The position numbers and the translations under genes were made by a program. 64,000 bases of DNA. Source: Erwinia sp. SLM-02. Its GTDB lineage: Bacteria; Pseudomonadota; Gammaproteobacteria; Enterobacterales; Enterobacteriaceae. This document shows, piece by piece, positions 8,374-16,210 of this stretch (within the stretch, counting starts at the first letter, position 1; each line of letters opens with the position of its first letter). Location: NCBI RefSeq assembly GCF_037450285.1, contig NZ_JAQISN010000003.1, positions 248,001 through 312,000 of the forward strand, written 5' to 3'. The notes beneath the pieces are model-generated. The model worked only from the letters and a program-made list of their open reading frames with translations, had not been told where the DNA came from and searched no databases.

Positions 8374-8632
8374 GAAAGTGCGCACGGGTTAACGGATTAA
8401 GTCGCTCAAAAGGCTGATATTTCGAAAATATAATTTCCATAAAGGCATAATTATTTATTGCTGCAGAAGTGTCTGTCAACACATTAGAGGACACGGTTAT
8501 ATAGAATATGGAAGCCTCTAAAGATAATAATTTTTATGATGCATGGAGAAAGTATCGTTTTTTCTAATACGGGCAGAGACGTCAGTTGTGCCAGATGTCA
8601 ACTGCCCCAAACTTCCCGAAAATTAATCCCGT
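8374..8632 (+). other. AT-rich non-coding stretch in the tail operon
   Basis: No supportable gene between the broken fibre chaperone and the terminator before the sheath gene. Base composition is clearly more AT-rich than the tail genes on both sides. It is probably residue of deleted fibre-module DNA. Confidence 0.5.
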
Positions 8633-8656
8633 CCCCGCACCCGCGGGGATTTTTTT
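8633..8656 (+). terminator. intrinsic terminator before the sheath operon
   Basis: Stem CCCCGC (8633-8638), loop ACCC, stem GCGGGG (8643-8648), then ATTTTTTT. In P2 the fibre operon and the FI operon are separate transcription units, and this terminator keeps that division. Confidence 0.8.
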
Positions 8657-8758
8657 ATCCGCATTCAGTATCACCCGCCAAACAACGCCCGGCGCGTGCA
8701 TCAAATCCCCGCCGGCCAGAACATAGGCATACCCTTTGTAAACCGGAGAGAATGCCTT

Positions 8759-9931
8759 ATGGCACAGGATTACCACCACGGCGTGCGCGTTGTTGAAATC
8801 AACGAAGGCACCCGCCCTATCACCACGGTAAGTACCGCTATCGTGGGTATGGTCTGCACCGGCGATGATGCCGATGCGTCCGTATTCCCGCTAAACAAAC
8901 CCGTTCTGCTGACCGATGTGCTAACCGCCAGCGGTAAAGCCGGCAAATCCGGTACGCTGGCCGCGTCGCTGAAAGCGATTGCTGACCAGACCAGCCCGGT
9001 GACCGTTGTCGTCCGCGTAGCGGAGGGCAAGACGGAAGAGGAAAACAACACCAACGTTATCGGCGGCGTGACCGCTGATGGCAAGAAAACCGGCATGAAA
9101 GCCCTGCTGTCGGCCCAGTCACAGCTCGGCGTTCAGCCGCGTATCCTGGGCGCGCCGGGGCTGGATACCCTGGCAGTGGCCACTGAACTGCTGGGCGTGG
9201 CGCAGAGCCTGCGCGGCTTCGCCTACCTGTCTGCCTGGGGCTGTAAAACGATGGAGGAGGTGATTACCTATCGTGACAACTTCAGCCAGCGAGAAGGCAT
9301 GCTGATCTGGCCCGATTTTATCAGCTTCGACACCGTTGCCCAGGCAGAGGCCACGGCATTTGCCACGGCGCGTGCGCTGGGCCTGCGCGCCAAAATCGAT
9401 GAGCAGACCGGCTGGCATAAAACTCTGTCAAACGTCGGCGTCAACGGGGTTACCGGCCTTTCCGCCGACGTGTTCTGGGATCTGCAAAACCCGGCAACCG
9501 ACGCGGGCGTGCTGAACCAGAACGATGTCACTACCCTCATCCGCAAAGACGGTTTTCGTTTCTGGGGATCCCGCACGCTGAGCGACGATCCGCTGTTCGC
9601 CTTTGAAAGCTATACCCGAACCGCGCAGGTGCTGGCCGACACGATGGCCGATGCGCAGATGTGGGCGGTGGATAAGCCCCTCAATCCTTCGCTGGCCCGC
9701 GACATTGTGGAAGGCATTCGCGCCAAAATGCGTAGCCTGGTCAGCCAGGGCTATCTGATTGGCGGTGATTGCTGGCTGGATGAGTCGGTGAACGATAAAG
9801 ACTCGCTCAAGGCCGGGAAACTGCTGATTGATTACGACTATACGCCGGTACCACCGCTGGAAAATCTGATGCTGCGTCAGCGTATTACCGATCGATATTT
9901 AATGGATTTCGCCAGCCAGGTCAGCGCTTAA
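8759..9931 (+). CDS. FI: contractile tail sheath protein FI
   Basis: 390 aa (P2 FI 396 aa). The start at ATG 8759 (AQDYHHGVRVVEINEGTRPI) behind ccggagag matches the canonical sheath N-terminus; an in-frame ATG at 8696 is ignored. The C-terminal …PLENLMLRQRITDRYLMDFA is also typical. The sheath surrounds the tube and contracts to drive it through the envelope. First gene of the FI-FII-E/E'-T-U-D block. Confidence 0.95.
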   Translation: MAQDYHHGVRVVEINEGTRPITTVSTAIVGMVCTGDDADASVFPLNKPVLLTDVLTASGKAGKSGTLAASLKAIADQTSPVTVVVRVAEGKTEEENNTNVIGGVTADGKKTGMKALLSAQSQLGVQPRILGAPGLDTLAVATELLGVAQSLRGFAYLSAWGCKTMEEVITYRDNFSQREGMLIWPDFISFDTVAQAEATAFATARALGLRAKIDEQTGWHKTLSNVGVNGVTGLSADVFWDLQNPATDAGVLNQNDVTTLIRKDGFRFWGSRTLSDDPLFAFESYTRTAQVLADTMADAQMWAVDKPLNPSLARDIVEGIRAKMRSLVSQGYLIGGDCWLDESVNDKDSLKAGKLLIDYDYTPVPPLENLMLRQRITDRYLMDFASQVSA

Positions 9932-9940
9932 GGGGGCATC

Positions 9941-10456
9941 ATGGCATTACCACGTAAGTTAAAACATCTGAACCTGTTCAACGACGGGAATAACTGGCAG
10001 GGGATCGTTGAATCTCTGACCCTGCCGAAATTTACCCGTAAATTTGAGAAATATCGCGGCGGCGGTATGGCGGGTGCGGTCGATGTGGATATGGGGCTGG
10101 ATGACGGTGCCCTGGATACCGAATTCTCGATTGGCGGTATGGAATCGCTGGTGTTTAAACAGCTGGCGAAAAATACCGCGGACGGCGTGCAGCTGCGTTT
10201 TACCGCCTCTCTGCAGCGGGACGACACCGGTGAGGTGCAGGCGCTGGAACTGGTGGTCCGCGGCCGTCACAAAGAGATTGATTCCGGCGAACTGAAAACC
10301 GGCGAGAGCAATTCGACCAAAGTCAGCAGCACCAACAGCTACGTGAAGCTGACCATTGATGGCGAAGTTCTCTATGAAGTTGACGTCATCAACATGGTTG
10401 AAATCGTTGGCGGCGTCGATCTGATGGCTGAACACCGCAAAGCGCTGGGCCTCTGA
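9941..10456 (+). CDS. FII: tail tube protein FII
   Basis: 171 aa (P2 FII 172 aa). The sequence LPRKLKHLNLFNDGNNWQGI at the N-terminus and GEVLYEVDVINMVEIVGGVD near the C-terminus are family hallmarks. It builds the inner tube whose bore would carry DNA in the phage, or ions in a tailocin. It sits nine bases behind the sheath gene, with agggggc as ribosome site. Confidence 0.95.
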   Translation: MALPRKLKHLNLFNDGNNWQGIVESLTLPKFTRKFEKYRGGGMAGAVDVDMGLDDGALDTEFSIGGMESLVFKQLAKNTADGVQLRFTASLQRDDTGEVQALELVVRGRHKEIDSGELKTGESNSTKVSSTNSYVKLTIDGEVLYEVDVINMVEIVGGVDLMAEHRKALGL

Positions 10457-10468
10457 TTGCCTTTAAAC

Positions 10469-10486
10469 GGCGCGGATCCCCGCGCC
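10469..10486 (+). terminator. hairpin between tube gene and gene E
   Basis: Perfect 7-bp stem GGCGCGG/CCGCGCC with a short loop, followed by a pyrimidine-rich but broken T tract (ttattcccttattt). It could attenuate transcription so that tube is made in excess over the tape-measure chaperones. Confidence 0.45.
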
Positions 10487-10512
10487 TTATTCCCTTATTT
10501 CAGGAACGAAAA

Positions 10513-10815
10513 ATGACTGATACAGCGCACGAAAAAACCGTGTTACTGGATACGCCGGTGCATCGCGGCAAGGAAAAAATCACCGAACTGGTTCTGCGTA
10601 AGCCGCAGTCCGGGGCGCTGCGTGGCACCCGCCTGCAGGCCATCATGGATATGGACGTGGCGGCGATGATGACCATTATTCCGCGAATTTCAACGCCCAC
10701 GCTGACCGCGCAGGAAATGAGCGAGCTCGATCCGGCCGATCTCACCGCGCTGTCGGTGGAGGTGGTAACTTTTTTATTGAAGAAATCGGTCCTTGCCGAT
10801 TTGCCGAAAATCTGA
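10513..10815 (+). CDS. E: tail assembly chaperone E
   Basis: 100 aa (P2 E 91 aa), ATG behind aggaacg. Acidic start (TDTAHEKTVLLDTPVHRGKE) and the TTLTAQEMSELDPADL-like region fit the family. Such proteins bind the tape measure during tail assembly. A slippery TTTTTTA (10770-10776) near the end allows a fraction of ribosomes to shift into the E' frame. Confidence 0.9.
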   Translation: MTDTAHEKTVLLDTPVHRGKEKITELVLRKPQSGALRGTRLQAIMDMDVAAMMTIIPRISTPTLTAQEMSELDPADLTALSVEVVTFLLKKSVLADLPKI

Positions 10816-10949
10816 CGGTAGAAGATCTGGTGGCCGATGTTGCCACTATTTTTCACTGGTCGCCGTCCGTCACTGATGTTATGTCGCTAACTGAAGTGCT
10901 GGAGTGGCGGCATAAAGCAATGATCAGAAGCGGGGCCAGCGATGAGTGA
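10513..10949 (+). CDS. E': E+E' fusion made by programmed -1 frameshift
   Basis: At T-TTT-TTA (10770-10776) a -1 slip joins E to a second frame ending at 10947-10949. The E' part contains VEDLVADVATIFHWSP and EVLEWRHKAMIRSG, the typical gpE' signature (a IFHW motif followed by L..WR.KA). The fusion would be 145 aa, close to the 142 aa of P2 E+E'. E' has no independent start codon in the right place. The end overlaps the tape-measure start by 8 bp. Confidence 0.88.
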
Positions 10950-13434
10950 CACAAACCTGCGTCAGCAGGTCATTCTGAATGCGGTTGACAAGCTCACCCG
11001 CCCATTCCACTCGGTTGCCGCCAGCGTGAAAATGCTGGCCGCTGCCGTGCAAAACAGCCGTCTCCGGCTGAAAGAAATCAACGCGCAGATCCGGCGCTTT
11101 GATGGTTTTTTCCGTGCCGGTGTGCAGTCGGTGTTTTTCAATCAGAGCCTGAACTCGTCTCGCGAGGAGGCGGCAAAACCTGGCGTGCGGTCTGTCAGGG
11201 CCGGCCTGTTTGCTGAACAGCCGCAGGTGCAATGGCATCAGAAGGAACGCGGCATTAACCCACTGCAAAACCCATATCGTGCGCTTCGTCAGTCGCTAAA
11301 GGGGCTGAATATCGTCTTAGCGCTGTGCAGCCGGTCGCTCGGCCAGGCGCAGCGCGCGCTGAAACTCAGCTTCCATGATGCCCGGCAGGGACCGGATCGG
11401 CAGTGGGCCTCTTTGCCGGGGCTGAGGGAGGTGACTGCCGGAAGCGAAACCCGCTCCGGGATGGTCAGCACGGCCCGGGCCAGAAGTGAAGGAGCCTCCG
11501 GCGGTTTGGCAAGCCTGACAAACGCCAGAGCAGCACAAACAAACGGGCTGATGCCAAATTCCCCGGCCAGACGAGTGGCAAACGGCTACCTCAACGTGGG
11601 CGCCGGTATTCAGCCCCCCGCGATGCAGAACGACGGCGCGGGAGCGGAGCGTGAGCAGCGTAGATCTGCTTCTCAGCAGGCCGGGCAGGAAGTGCGGGTC
11701 TCGATTCACCGCATCGTAGAGATGATCGACGTGCAGCTGAAAGGCGTGCGGCCAGCCGGGGTGACGCCGGGATCTGTATCTCGAGCCGCTGGCGGTGCGG
11801 TTAACGTTAAAGATAATCCCCCGGGGCCGGTATTGATGCCGGATTCGGCTCTGCCTGCCGGCCTCCCGGGTAAGGATATCCGCGAGCAGGTGGCCGCCCT
11901 GACCGACGCCCTGAAAAGTGGGGCCGGTTCCGTCCAGCAATGGGCTAACGCCTGTCGGGAAATGGCGGGCCCTCTGCGTTGTGTCGCTTTGATTTTACCA
12001 GAAGCCTCGGGCGGCGTAAGCCATCTCACCGTCACCGCGTCGGCGGCGTTTCGACCCCTGGCGATGCTGAGCAGCGGCATCAGCCGGCTGGCCGAACAGG
12101 CGAATGAGGCGTTCCGCCAGCTGGCCGGTGAAGGGGCAGCCAAAGCCGCAGAAGCGATTGAGCGCCTGAAAAAGGCGTTTAATGGCCAGCAGGAGGCGCA
12201 GAAAGGCGGCGGTATTCTGGATGCCCTGCGGGACGGTGCTCTGGAAGCCATCACCGGGCAGGCGCAGAAAGCCATGAGCCTGCTGATCCTCGCCTTTACT
12301 CGCCCCGCTGAGGCAATCAGAGAACTGAATGCCCTTTTAGCCGGGCTGAGAACGAGTGTCTCCGTTATCGGTGCTGTCATCAGCGTACTGGGGTCAGGCA
12401 TTGGCAGCCTGTTTGCGTCACTGACGGGGTCGATTAGCAGTGCCGGGGGGATGATCGCCTGGCTGGCATCCGGGCCTTTTGCCATGTTGCGTATGGTGTG
12501 GACCGGCCTTTCTGCTTTGATGCTGGCACTCCTTACCCCGGTCGGCGGCGTGATTGCTGCACTGGCTGCCGTGGGTATGGTTATCTGGAAGTTCTGGCAG
12601 CCGATCGGTGCCTTTATCGGCGGTGTGGTGGCGGGATTTGCCGCGGCGGCGGCGCCCATCACGGCTCTTTTTGCACCGTTAAAGCCGATGTTTCAATCCA
12701 TTGGCAGCAGCCTTAACGGGTTACGGGACTGGTTTATCCAAATCCTCACGCCGGTGAAATCCACGGCTGAGGCACTCGATAATGCGGCGGCAATGGGATC
12801 TGAATTTGGTCAGGTATTGGCCGCTGCGTTTAATGGGCTTCTGAAGCCGCTGCTGATTGTTCATGACAGTCTGGACTGGCTGCTGGATAAGCTGGGCCTG
12901 GTTGGGGAAAAAACGCAAGAGATTAAGCTGCCCGCCGACGCCGCTAAAAAATCCAGTGCCTTTACCCGCGCAGACAACTATCCGCTACCTGATACGGCGG
13001 GATGGTGGTATCCGGGAGCCCCTTTCCCCGTGTATGACAGCGGGGGTTCCATCCTGCGAGGCCAGTTTGGCATTGTGGGTGAAAGAGGGCCGGAAATTGT
13101 CAGTGGGCCAGCGCACGTCACCAGCCGCAGACGGACGGCGGCTCTGGCTTCGCTGGTTGCCGTATCGATGGGGGCAGCGGCAGCCCCCGTTGAGCTGGCC
13201 CCGCTGCACCCGTTGAGCCTTGCCGCTGAACGTGCGGTTTCACCGACGCCGCAGGCGGTAACCGCGGCCGACGTGCATATCGAAACGCATGCGCCGATTA
13301 CTATTTATGCTCAGCCAGGCCAGGACGCCCGGGATATTGCGCGTGAAGTCGCGCGCCAGCTTGATGAGCGCGAACGTCTGGCGCTGGCACGGGCCCGCAG
13401 TAGCTACAGCGATCGGGGAGGATACGAGTCATGA
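10942..13434 (+). CDS. T: tape measure protein T
   Basis: 830 aa (P2 T 815 aa). The tape measure sets tail length; a near-equal length predicts a tail about as long as that of P2. The N-terminus (NLRQQVILNAVDKLTRPFHS) is canonical. There is a long hydrophobic, glycine/alanine-rich block at about 450-575 and a C-terminal GQFGIVGERGPEIVSGPAHV segment. The part at about 60-250 looks less ordered than in related proteins but has no stop. Confidence 0.93.
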   Translation: MSDTNLRQQVILNAVDKLTRPFHSVAASVKMLAAAVQNSRLRLKEINAQIRRFDGFFRAGVQSVFFNQSLNSSREEAAKPGVRSVRAGLFAEQPQVQWHQKERGINPLQNPYRALRQSLKGLNIVLALCSRSLGQAQRALKLSFHDARQGPDRQWASLPGLREVTAGSETRSGMVSTARARSEGASGGLASLTNARAAQTNGLMPNSPARRVANGYLNVGAGIQPPAMQNDGAGAEREQRRSASQQAGQEVRVSIHRIVEMIDVQLKGVRPAGVTPGSVSRAAGGAVNVKDNPPGPVLMPDSALPAGLPGKDIREQVAALTDALKSGAGSVQQWANACREMAGPLRCVALILPEASGGVSHLTVTASAAFRPLAMLSSGISRLAEQANEAFRQLAGEGAAKAAEAIERLKKAFNGQQEAQKGGGILDALRDGALEAITGQAQKAMSLLILAFTRPAEAIRELNALLAGLRTSVSVIGAVISVLGSGIGSLFASLTGSISSAGGMIAWLASGPFAMLRMVWTGLSALMLALLTPVGGVIAALAAVGMVIWKFWQPIGAFIGGVVAGFAAAAAPITALFAPLKPMFQSIGSSLNGLRDWFIQILTPVKSTAEALDNAAAMGSEFGQVLAAAFNGLLKPLLIVHDSLDWLLDKLGLVGEKTQEIKLPADAAKKSSAFTRADNYPLPDTAGWWYPGAPFPVYDSGGSILRGQFGIVGERGPEIVSGPAHVTSRRRTAALASLVAVSMGAAAAPVELAPLHPLSLAAERAVSPTPQAVTAADVHIETHAPITIYAQPGQDARDIAREVARQLDERERLALARARSSYSDRGGYES

Positions 13435-13907
13435 TGATGGCACTGGGATTGTATGTTTTTATGCTGCGCACCACGCCGTACAGTTCGCTGAACTATCAGC
13501 GTAGCTGGCGACACGCGGCTAATCAGCGGATCAACCGGCGGCCCACGGCGCAGTTTCTTGGCCCCGATGCCGATTCGCTAACGCTCTCCGGTACTCTGCT
13601 GCCGGAAGTCACCGGGGGGGCGCTGTCGCTGATGGCTCTGGGGCAGATGGCGGAACTGGGTAAGGCATGGCCCTTGATTGAGGGCAGCGGAGCGATATAC
13701 GGCATGTTTGTAATTGAGGCGCTGACTCAGGTTAAGACCGAGTTTCATTCGAACGGATCGCCGCGCAAAATTGACTTCACCCTGAAACTCCGACGCGTAG
13801 ATGAGTCTCTGCCGGGAATGTTTGGCGATCTGCGACAACAGATGGTGCTGTTAACGGACTCTGCGGTATCGGCGGTGGGTGACATCTCAAATGCGATGGG
13901 AGGGTAA
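13431..13907 (+). CDS. U: tail protein U (P2 gpU-like)
   Basis: 158 aa (P2 gpU 159 aa). The start MMMALGLYVFMLRTTPYSSL and the segment GMFVIEALTQVKTEFHSNG with PRKIDFTLKLRRVDE are typical. gpU is a small tail/baseplate hub protein. It is coupled to T by a 4-bp overlap. Confidence 0.93.
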   Translation: MMMALGLYVFMLRTTPYSSLNYQRSWRHAANQRINRRPTAQFLGPDADSLTLSGTLLPEVTGGALSLMALGQMAELGKAWPLIEGSGAIYGMFVIEALTQVKTEFHSNGSPRKIDFTLKLRRVDESLPGMFGDLRQQMVLLTDSAVSAVGDISNAMGG

Positions 13908-13912
13908 GCGCA

Positions 13913-14980
13913 ATGGGCTTTTGTTCAGACCTCGCCAATACCGGCAGAAGGATGCCTGATTACCGGCTGACTGTTGATGGTGAAAATGTGACCGAACCGC
14001 TGAGTAACCGTCTGATGAGCCTGACGCTGTCGGATAATAAAGGGTTTGAATCAGACGTGCTGACAATGACGTTTGACGACGCAGACGGGCAGGTCATCCT
14101 GCCGTCGCGCGGCGTGAAAATCAGGCTGGCAATCGGATGGAAAGGCGAACCGCTGTACGTAAAAGGCTCCTTTATCATCAATAAGGTCGAGCATACCGGT
14201 GCGCCCGACAGGATCACCGTCAGCGCCTCCAGCGCTGACGTGTGTAAAACTCTTAATACCCGTCAAAACCGGTCATGGCATCAGACGACCGTGGGGGCAG
14301 TGGTAGAGAAGATTGCCAGCGATAACAACCTGTCAGCGGAGTTAGGCAAAGGCACCGCGGACAAGCCGGTGGAGCATCTCGACCAGACGAATGAGAGCGA
14401 TGCCAGTTTCTTAATGAGGCTGGCGCGCATGTATGGCGCCACGGCTTCGATGAAAGACGGCCATCTGCTGTTTTTTTTGATGGGGCAGGGAACCACCGCC
14501 AGCGGCATACCGCTTCCGTTGATAACACTCAACCGGAAGGAGGGGGATTCCCATCGTTTTGCGCTTGATGACGTCAATACCTACAGTGGCGTTCAGGCCC
14601 ACTGGCTGGATACGCAGGAGCCAGAAAAGGAGAGTACGACAAAAGCCGACCGTCAGCAGAAGAGCGGCGGGAATGCCTGGCTGGAAGGACAGGATGGCAA
14701 CGTACTGGTACTGAACCGGACTTATGCCAGCCGGAGCGAGGCGCAGCGGGCCGCTAAGGTGCAGCTTGCAAGGCTGCGGCGTGGGACGGTGACGTTCAGA
14801 CTGACGCTGGCAGAAGGGCGGGCCGATCTGTTTACGGAGATGCCGGTTAAAGTGGTTGGCTTTAAGCAACCGATTGATGATGCAAACTGGACGATTAGCA
14901 ATCTGCAGCACGCGCTGAGCCCGACCACCGGCTTCACCACCGTTATCTCCCTTGAGGTGAAAATCGACGATCCGCTTTAA
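13913..14980 (+). CDS. D: baseplate hub protein D (P2 gpD-like)
   Basis: 355 aa (P2 gpD 387 aa). The family signature PDYRLTVDGENVTEPLSNRL-like start, MTFDD-x-DG and the late RAAKVQLARLRRG are visible. gpD forms the central hub that holds the spike. It is the last tail gene, five bases behind U. Confidence 0.93.
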   Translation: MGFCSDLANTGRRMPDYRLTVDGENVTEPLSNRLMSLTLSDNKGFESDVLTMTFDDADGQVILPSRGVKIRLAIGWKGEPLYVKGSFIINKVEHTGAPDRITVSASSADVCKTLNTRQNRSWHQTTVGAVVEKIASDNNLSAELGKGTADKPVEHLDQTNESDASFLMRLARMYGATASMKDGHLLFFLMGQGTTASGIPLPLITLNRKEGDSHRFALDDVNTYSGVQAHWLDTQEPEKESTTKADRQQKSGGNAWLEGQDGNVLVLNRTYASRSEAQRAAKVQLARLRRGTVTFRLTLAEGRADLFTEMPVKVVGFKQPIDDANWTISNLQHALSPTTGFTTVISLEVKIDDPL

Positions 14981-15097
14981 CGGTGCCGGCGTGGCCGACA
15001 TCAGGGAATGAAAACCCCAATTATGAATTTTTAACTTCACAAAATGGTTTTAAGGAGTACCATACTCATCACGATGATGAACATGGAGGTAATGAAG

Positions 15098-15328
15098 ATG
15101 ATGAACTGTCCATTGTGTGGCCGCGCAGCCCACACCCGAAGTAGTTTCCAGGTCTCTACCGAGACAAAAGAGCGTTATAACCAGTGTACGAATATTGAGT
15201 GCGGGCACACCTTTGTTACGCATGAAACCTACGTCAGATCCGTCTGCCGGCCGGATAAAATCAGTTCTGCACCACCGCATCCGAAAGTGCTGCAGAAGCC
15301 GCCTGTCAGCCAGCCGCGGGTTAGCTGA
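15098..15328 (+). CDS. ogr: late-gene transcription activator Ogr/Delta
   Basis: 76 aa zinc-finger protein with C4-x2-C7 and C30-x4-C35 (CPLC … CTNIEC) and the family phrase TKERYNQC. Ogr activates the P2 late promoters for tail and lysis operons. ATG 15098 is chosen because the ribosome site ggagg (15085-15089) lies 8 bases upstream. Start 15092 is too close, and upstream starts give a non-family extension. Its survival shows the late genes could still be switched on. Confidence 0.9.
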   Translation: MMNCPLCGRAAHTRSSFQVSTETKERYNQCTNIECGHTFVTHETYVRSVCRPDKISSAPPHPKVLQKPPVSQPRVS

Positions 15329-15352
15329 TATAGAGCACGAGTTTGCATCTTC

Positions 15353-15377
15353 AGCCCACCTTCAGGTGGGCTTTTTA
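15353..15377 (+). terminator. intrinsic terminator after ogr
   Basis: Stem AGCCCACC (15353-15360), loop TTCA, stem GGTGGGCT (15365-15372), then TTTT. It ends the phage block on the + strand. Confidence 0.9.
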
Positions 15378-15422
15378 ATGAAATCATCGCTGCCATTCTG
15401 CTGCCAGTTGAATTCAAAGCAA

Positions 15423-15448
15423 CAAAAAAGCCACTCCTGAGAGTGGCT
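15423..15448 (-). terminator. intrinsic terminator of the tRNA-Ile2 gene
   Basis: Perfect 8-bp stem AGCCACTC/GAGTGGCT with loop CTGA. Read on the minus strand it is followed by a run of six T. It lies 27 bp beyond the tRNA 3' end. Confidence 0.85.
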
Positions 15449-15475
15449 TAATTATATGATTCTAAAGCTAAAATT

Positions 15476-15551
15476 TGGTGGCCCCTGCTGGGTTTGAACC
15501 AGCGACCAAGCGATTATGAGTCGCCTGCTCTAACCACTGAGCTAAGGGGCC
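15476..15551 (-). tRNA. ileX: tRNA-Ile2 (anticodon CAU, lysidine-modified type)
   Basis: 76 nt including an encoded CCA. The acceptor stem GGCCCCT/AGGGGCC and the anticodon loop CTCATAA are seen. With anticodon CAU it could be Met, but the whole sequence follows E. coli ileX and not metT, so it is the minor isoleucine tRNA that reads AUA after conversion of C34 to lysidine. Its 3' end faces the prophage, so it is the probable attachment site; the tRNA is left intact. Confidence 0.92.
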
Positions 15552-16210
15552 TGAGGCGCGGGATTATAATGTAACTGCGCGCGGCGATCCAGCGTTTAAC
15601 TTTTGTATGTCTATTTTCCAGGCAAACTACGATAGTCAGGAACTGGTTGAATTACAGACACTTTGATCGCGACAGGGGACGAATCCCGTTACCCCGGACC
15701 CTAAGCGCACCTTCACAAATCTTTCCCGCGTTCATTTTTCTGTCATCTTTTCCCGTTAAAAATCGGGCTGCGGTATCCGGCCAGAGGGATGACGTCATCC
15801 ATCAACCCGGCGCTCGCACTGCAGAAAAAGTCGATTTATTGAGCTTTAATATCCCCTTGTTTTTATTTGTTATTCCGTTGGTTTTTGTTGGTAAGTATCA
15901 AGAATAACTAATGAGTTTGTTCCTGCTGCCTTGATTTATCTACACGCGTAGATAGAATGCGTGTTGAGAGAAGATTCACGGCGTGGGAAATCCGGCGGCC
16001 ACGTGAAGATCAATTTTGTTTCGCGTTACTTATATGACTGGTCACTTTTAATCCAGCGACCGCGAAGCAAAAAACATGTTCCAACACCAGGGAACCCGTT
16101 ACCGATCTTTGCACTATGGCTATTTGTTCCTTTCCCCCGACCGTGTCTTTTCCTCGTGCAGGAAGCTCATGGCAGGGGCCTTAAATGGATTTTCAAAACA
16201 GGATTTGTTT
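15552..16210 (+). promoter_or_regulatory. long leader/control region upstream of the transporter-lacI-hydrolase genes
   Basis: No supportable gene in 659 bp. Two palindromes stand out: a perfect 14-mer GGATGACGTCATCC at 15787-15800, and ATCTAC-ACGC-GTAGAT at 15938-15953. Both have the size and symmetry of operators for LacI-family repressors, and a LacI-family gene follows. The first overlaps no obvious promoter, so assignment is tentative. I see no clear -35/-10 pair to name. Confidence 0.4.

Noticed and set aside
8583..8604. Dyad CAGTTG-N10-CAACTG as an Ogr activator site for the sheath operon
   Set aside because: It lies upstream of the terminator at 8633-8656, so a promoter controlled from it would be stopped before the sheath gene, and the spacing does not match the TGT-N12-ACA form.
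8536..8796. Possible 86-residue gene across the terminator before the sheath gene
   Set aside because: It runs through a clear terminator and the start of FI in another frame, has no ribosome site and an unnatural composition.
15476..15551. Elongator tRNA-Met because of the CAT anticodon
   Set aside because: The acceptor stem and body match the minor isoleucine tRNA (ileX), not tRNA-Met.
15647..15907. Possible 86-residue protein upstream of the MHS transporter
   Set aside because: No ribosome site, no recognisable domain, and the frame runs over the palindromic control region.
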